Source of the DNA: Dehalococcoidales bacterium
Lineage (GTDB): Bacteria > Chloroflexota > Dehalococcoidia > Dehalococcoidales > UBA5627
DNA: 7,456 nt
Reading direction: 5' to 3'
Assembly (NCBI GenBank): GCA_028706995.1
Contig: JAQTVR010000053.1
Span: 1-7,456, forward strand
The position numbers and the translations under genes were made by a program. This document shows positions 6,650 to 7,456 of the stretch, piece after piece (the stretch's first letter is position 1; every line of letters begins with the position of its first letter). The notes beneath the pieces were generated by a model that was given only the letters and a program-made list of their open reading frames with translations, was not told the DNA's origin and did not search any database.

Positions 6650-6674
6650 CGCCTTAGGCGGGTTCGCAATGACA
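6635..6674. repeat. solo arm of the same inverted repeat, 4 nt past the livG stop
   Basis: TAGAGATTGCTTC (6635-6647) and TTCGCAATGACA (6663-6674) reproduce the inner and outer blocks of the element at 2762-2882. The centre here is a different hairpin, CCGCC-TTA-GGCGG (6649-6661). On the reverse strand it matches the left arm of the first element best: the identity with 2791-2806 is 16 bases (GAAGCAATCTCTACCG) and with 2762-2773 is 12 bases (TGTCATTGCGAA). No partner arm lies in the gap. Transcribed from livG it would form a G/C hairpin right after the stop codon and may protect or end that mRNA, though no T-run follows. Confidence 0.75.
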
Positions 6675-6678
6675 ATTA

Positions 6679-7456
6679 CTACTTCCCCGCCCCTAGATAG
6701 GCGGCAATAACATCGGGGTTAGAGCTGATCTCATCCGGAGTGCCTTCGGCGATCTTGCGTCCGAAATCCAGCACCACGATCCTATCGGCTAGATCCATTA
6801 CTACGCCCATATCGTGTTCGATAAGAACGATACAATTGACGCCGTCTCTTAGAACGGGTGTATCTGGGTAAGTTTCTCCCTGTCCTTCAAATATATCGAC
6901 GATAAAACGGGCAATATCCTCTTTTTCCTCGAGGTTCATACCCGCCATGGGTTCATCCAGTAATAGAACCTTCGGCTCGAGGGCTAATGCCCTGCCCAGT
7001 TCCACCCTCTTTCGCATGCCGTATGGTAGTGACCCCACCGTCTGTTTTCGAATAGGTTCTATCTCCAGAAAGTCTATTATATCCTCGACGGTTTTACGGT
7101 GTTTAATTTCTTCCGTGTGCGCCGGGCCGAAATATAGGGCGCTGCTCAAGATATTCTGCTTCATCAAGATATGCCTCGCTGCCATAAGATTATCCAGCGT
7201 GTTTAAACCTGTATACAGCTCGATGTTCTGGAATGTCCGGGCTAACCCCAGCCGGGCGGCTTTATCGGGACGGATACGGGTTATATTCCGGTCTTCGAAA
7301 TAGATATCGCCTTTCTGCGGTTTATAGAAGCCGTTTATACAGTTGAGAAGGCTGGTCTTGCCTGCGCCGTTAGGCCCTATGATAGCCAGTATCTCGTTTT
7401 CTTTTATATCTACGCTGACGTCTATAAGGGAACGGACTCCCCCGAAAGACAGGGAT
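6679..7456 (-). CDS. livG: LIV-type ABC transporter ATP-binding protein LivG (N-terminus cut by window end)
   Basis: The second cytoplasmic ATPase of a HAAT importer. The frame is open on the - strand from the window edge to TAG 6679-6681, 258 visible residues, beginning SLSFGGVRSLIDVSV. Comparison with the family suggests only about 5-10 N-terminal residues are missing. The ATG at 7185 is internal and not the start, because motifs lie upstream of it. Walker A is GPNGAGKTS (bases 7377-7351). The Q-loop segment is ARTFQN. The signature region is LPYGMRKRVELGRALA, with LPYG in place of the usual LSGG. Walker B is VLLLDEP, the switch histidine is in IEHDMGVV, and the C-terminus is DVIAAYLGAGK. 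An extra segment of about 17 residues (bases 6885-6835, GQGETYPDTP onwards) sits between the D-loop and the switch histidine. The gene is opposite to livHMK and livF; it either serves this transporter after rearrangement or begins a different operon to the right. Confidence 0.93.
   Translation of the reverse strand, partial: SLSFGGVRSLIDVSVDIKENEILAIIGPNGAGKTSLLNCINGFYKPQKGDIYFEDRNITRIRPDKAARLGLARTFQNIELYTGLNTLDNLMAARHILMKQNILSSALYFGPAHTEEIKHRKTVEDIIDFLEIEPIRKQTVGSLPYGMRKRVELGRALALEPKVLLLDEPMAGMNLEEKEDIARFIVDIFEGQGETYPDTPVLRDGVNCIVLIEHDMGVVMDLADRIVVLDFGRKIAEGTPDEISSNPDVIAAYLGAGK

Noticed and set aside
6947..7303. + strand open frame of 118 codons opposite livG
   Set aside because: Shadow of livG, whose Walker A, signature and Walker B motifs lie on the - strand across these bases.
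1..7456. Genome-wide reassignment of TGA to an amino acid
   Set aside because: No other gene here contains an internal TGA, and Trp and Gly are encoded normally; one codon cannot support recoding.
1..7456. CRISPR array, tRNA or rRNA, intact transposase
   Set aside because: No spaced direct repeats, cloverleaf-like segments or transposase motifs were seen in any gap.

Overview
The window looks like a piece of an anaerobic environmental bacterium's chromosome. A Chloroflexota (Dehalococcoidia-like) or sulfate-reducer-like genome is my best guess. The basis is the pairing of a LIV-type (branched-chain amino acid type, HAAT family) ABC importer with a PaaK-like acyl-CoA ligase, a Tat-type lipoprotein signal on the binding protein, and interspersed TGTCATTGCGA...GAAGCAATCTC inverted repeats. 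The taxonomy is inferred from general gene and repeat style, not proven by any marker gene.

Layout. At 1-2682, on the + strand, lie the end of livH (permease), complete livM (permease) and a complete LivK-type substrate-binding lipoprotein, closely spaced as an operon. At 2683-2967 is an intergenic region carrying a paired-arm inverted repeat of about 121 bp (MITE-like). At 2968-5042, also +, are livF (ATPase) and a PaaK-like AMP-forming ligase that overlaps livF by 10 nt. The ligase has an in-frame TGA at codon 179, and the frame downstream of it is fully intact. At 5060-6252 is a promoter followed by an AT-rich Fic-family AMPylase gene that looks unrelated to the transporter. At 6253-6678 is a 426-nt stretch with no intact gene. 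It holds a possible frameshifted gene remnant on the - strand and a single arm of the same inverted repeat. At 6679-7456, on the - strand, is livG (ATPase), missing only a few N-terminal residues at the window edge.

How the genes work together. LivH/LivM form the membrane channel, LivG/LivF the ATPase pair, and the LivK-like lipoprotein captures the substrate outside the cell. The translationally overlapped ligase would convert the imported compound, if it is a carboxylic or aromatic acid, to its CoA thioester. This suggests an import-and-activate module for an organic acid rather than (or as well as) an amino acid transporter; the substrate cannot be read from sequence.

Most notable points: the lone internal TGA in an otherwise perfect ligase frame (none of the other genes whose end is visible stops with TGA); the inverted-repeat arms flanking exactly the livF-ligase-fic segment, which could have mediated an inversion that separated livG from livF; and the compositionally foreign Fic gene. 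I found no CRISPR array, tRNA, rRNA or intact transposase. Nothing here is clearly an undescribed system. The split ligase and the repeat-bounded segment are the best leads.
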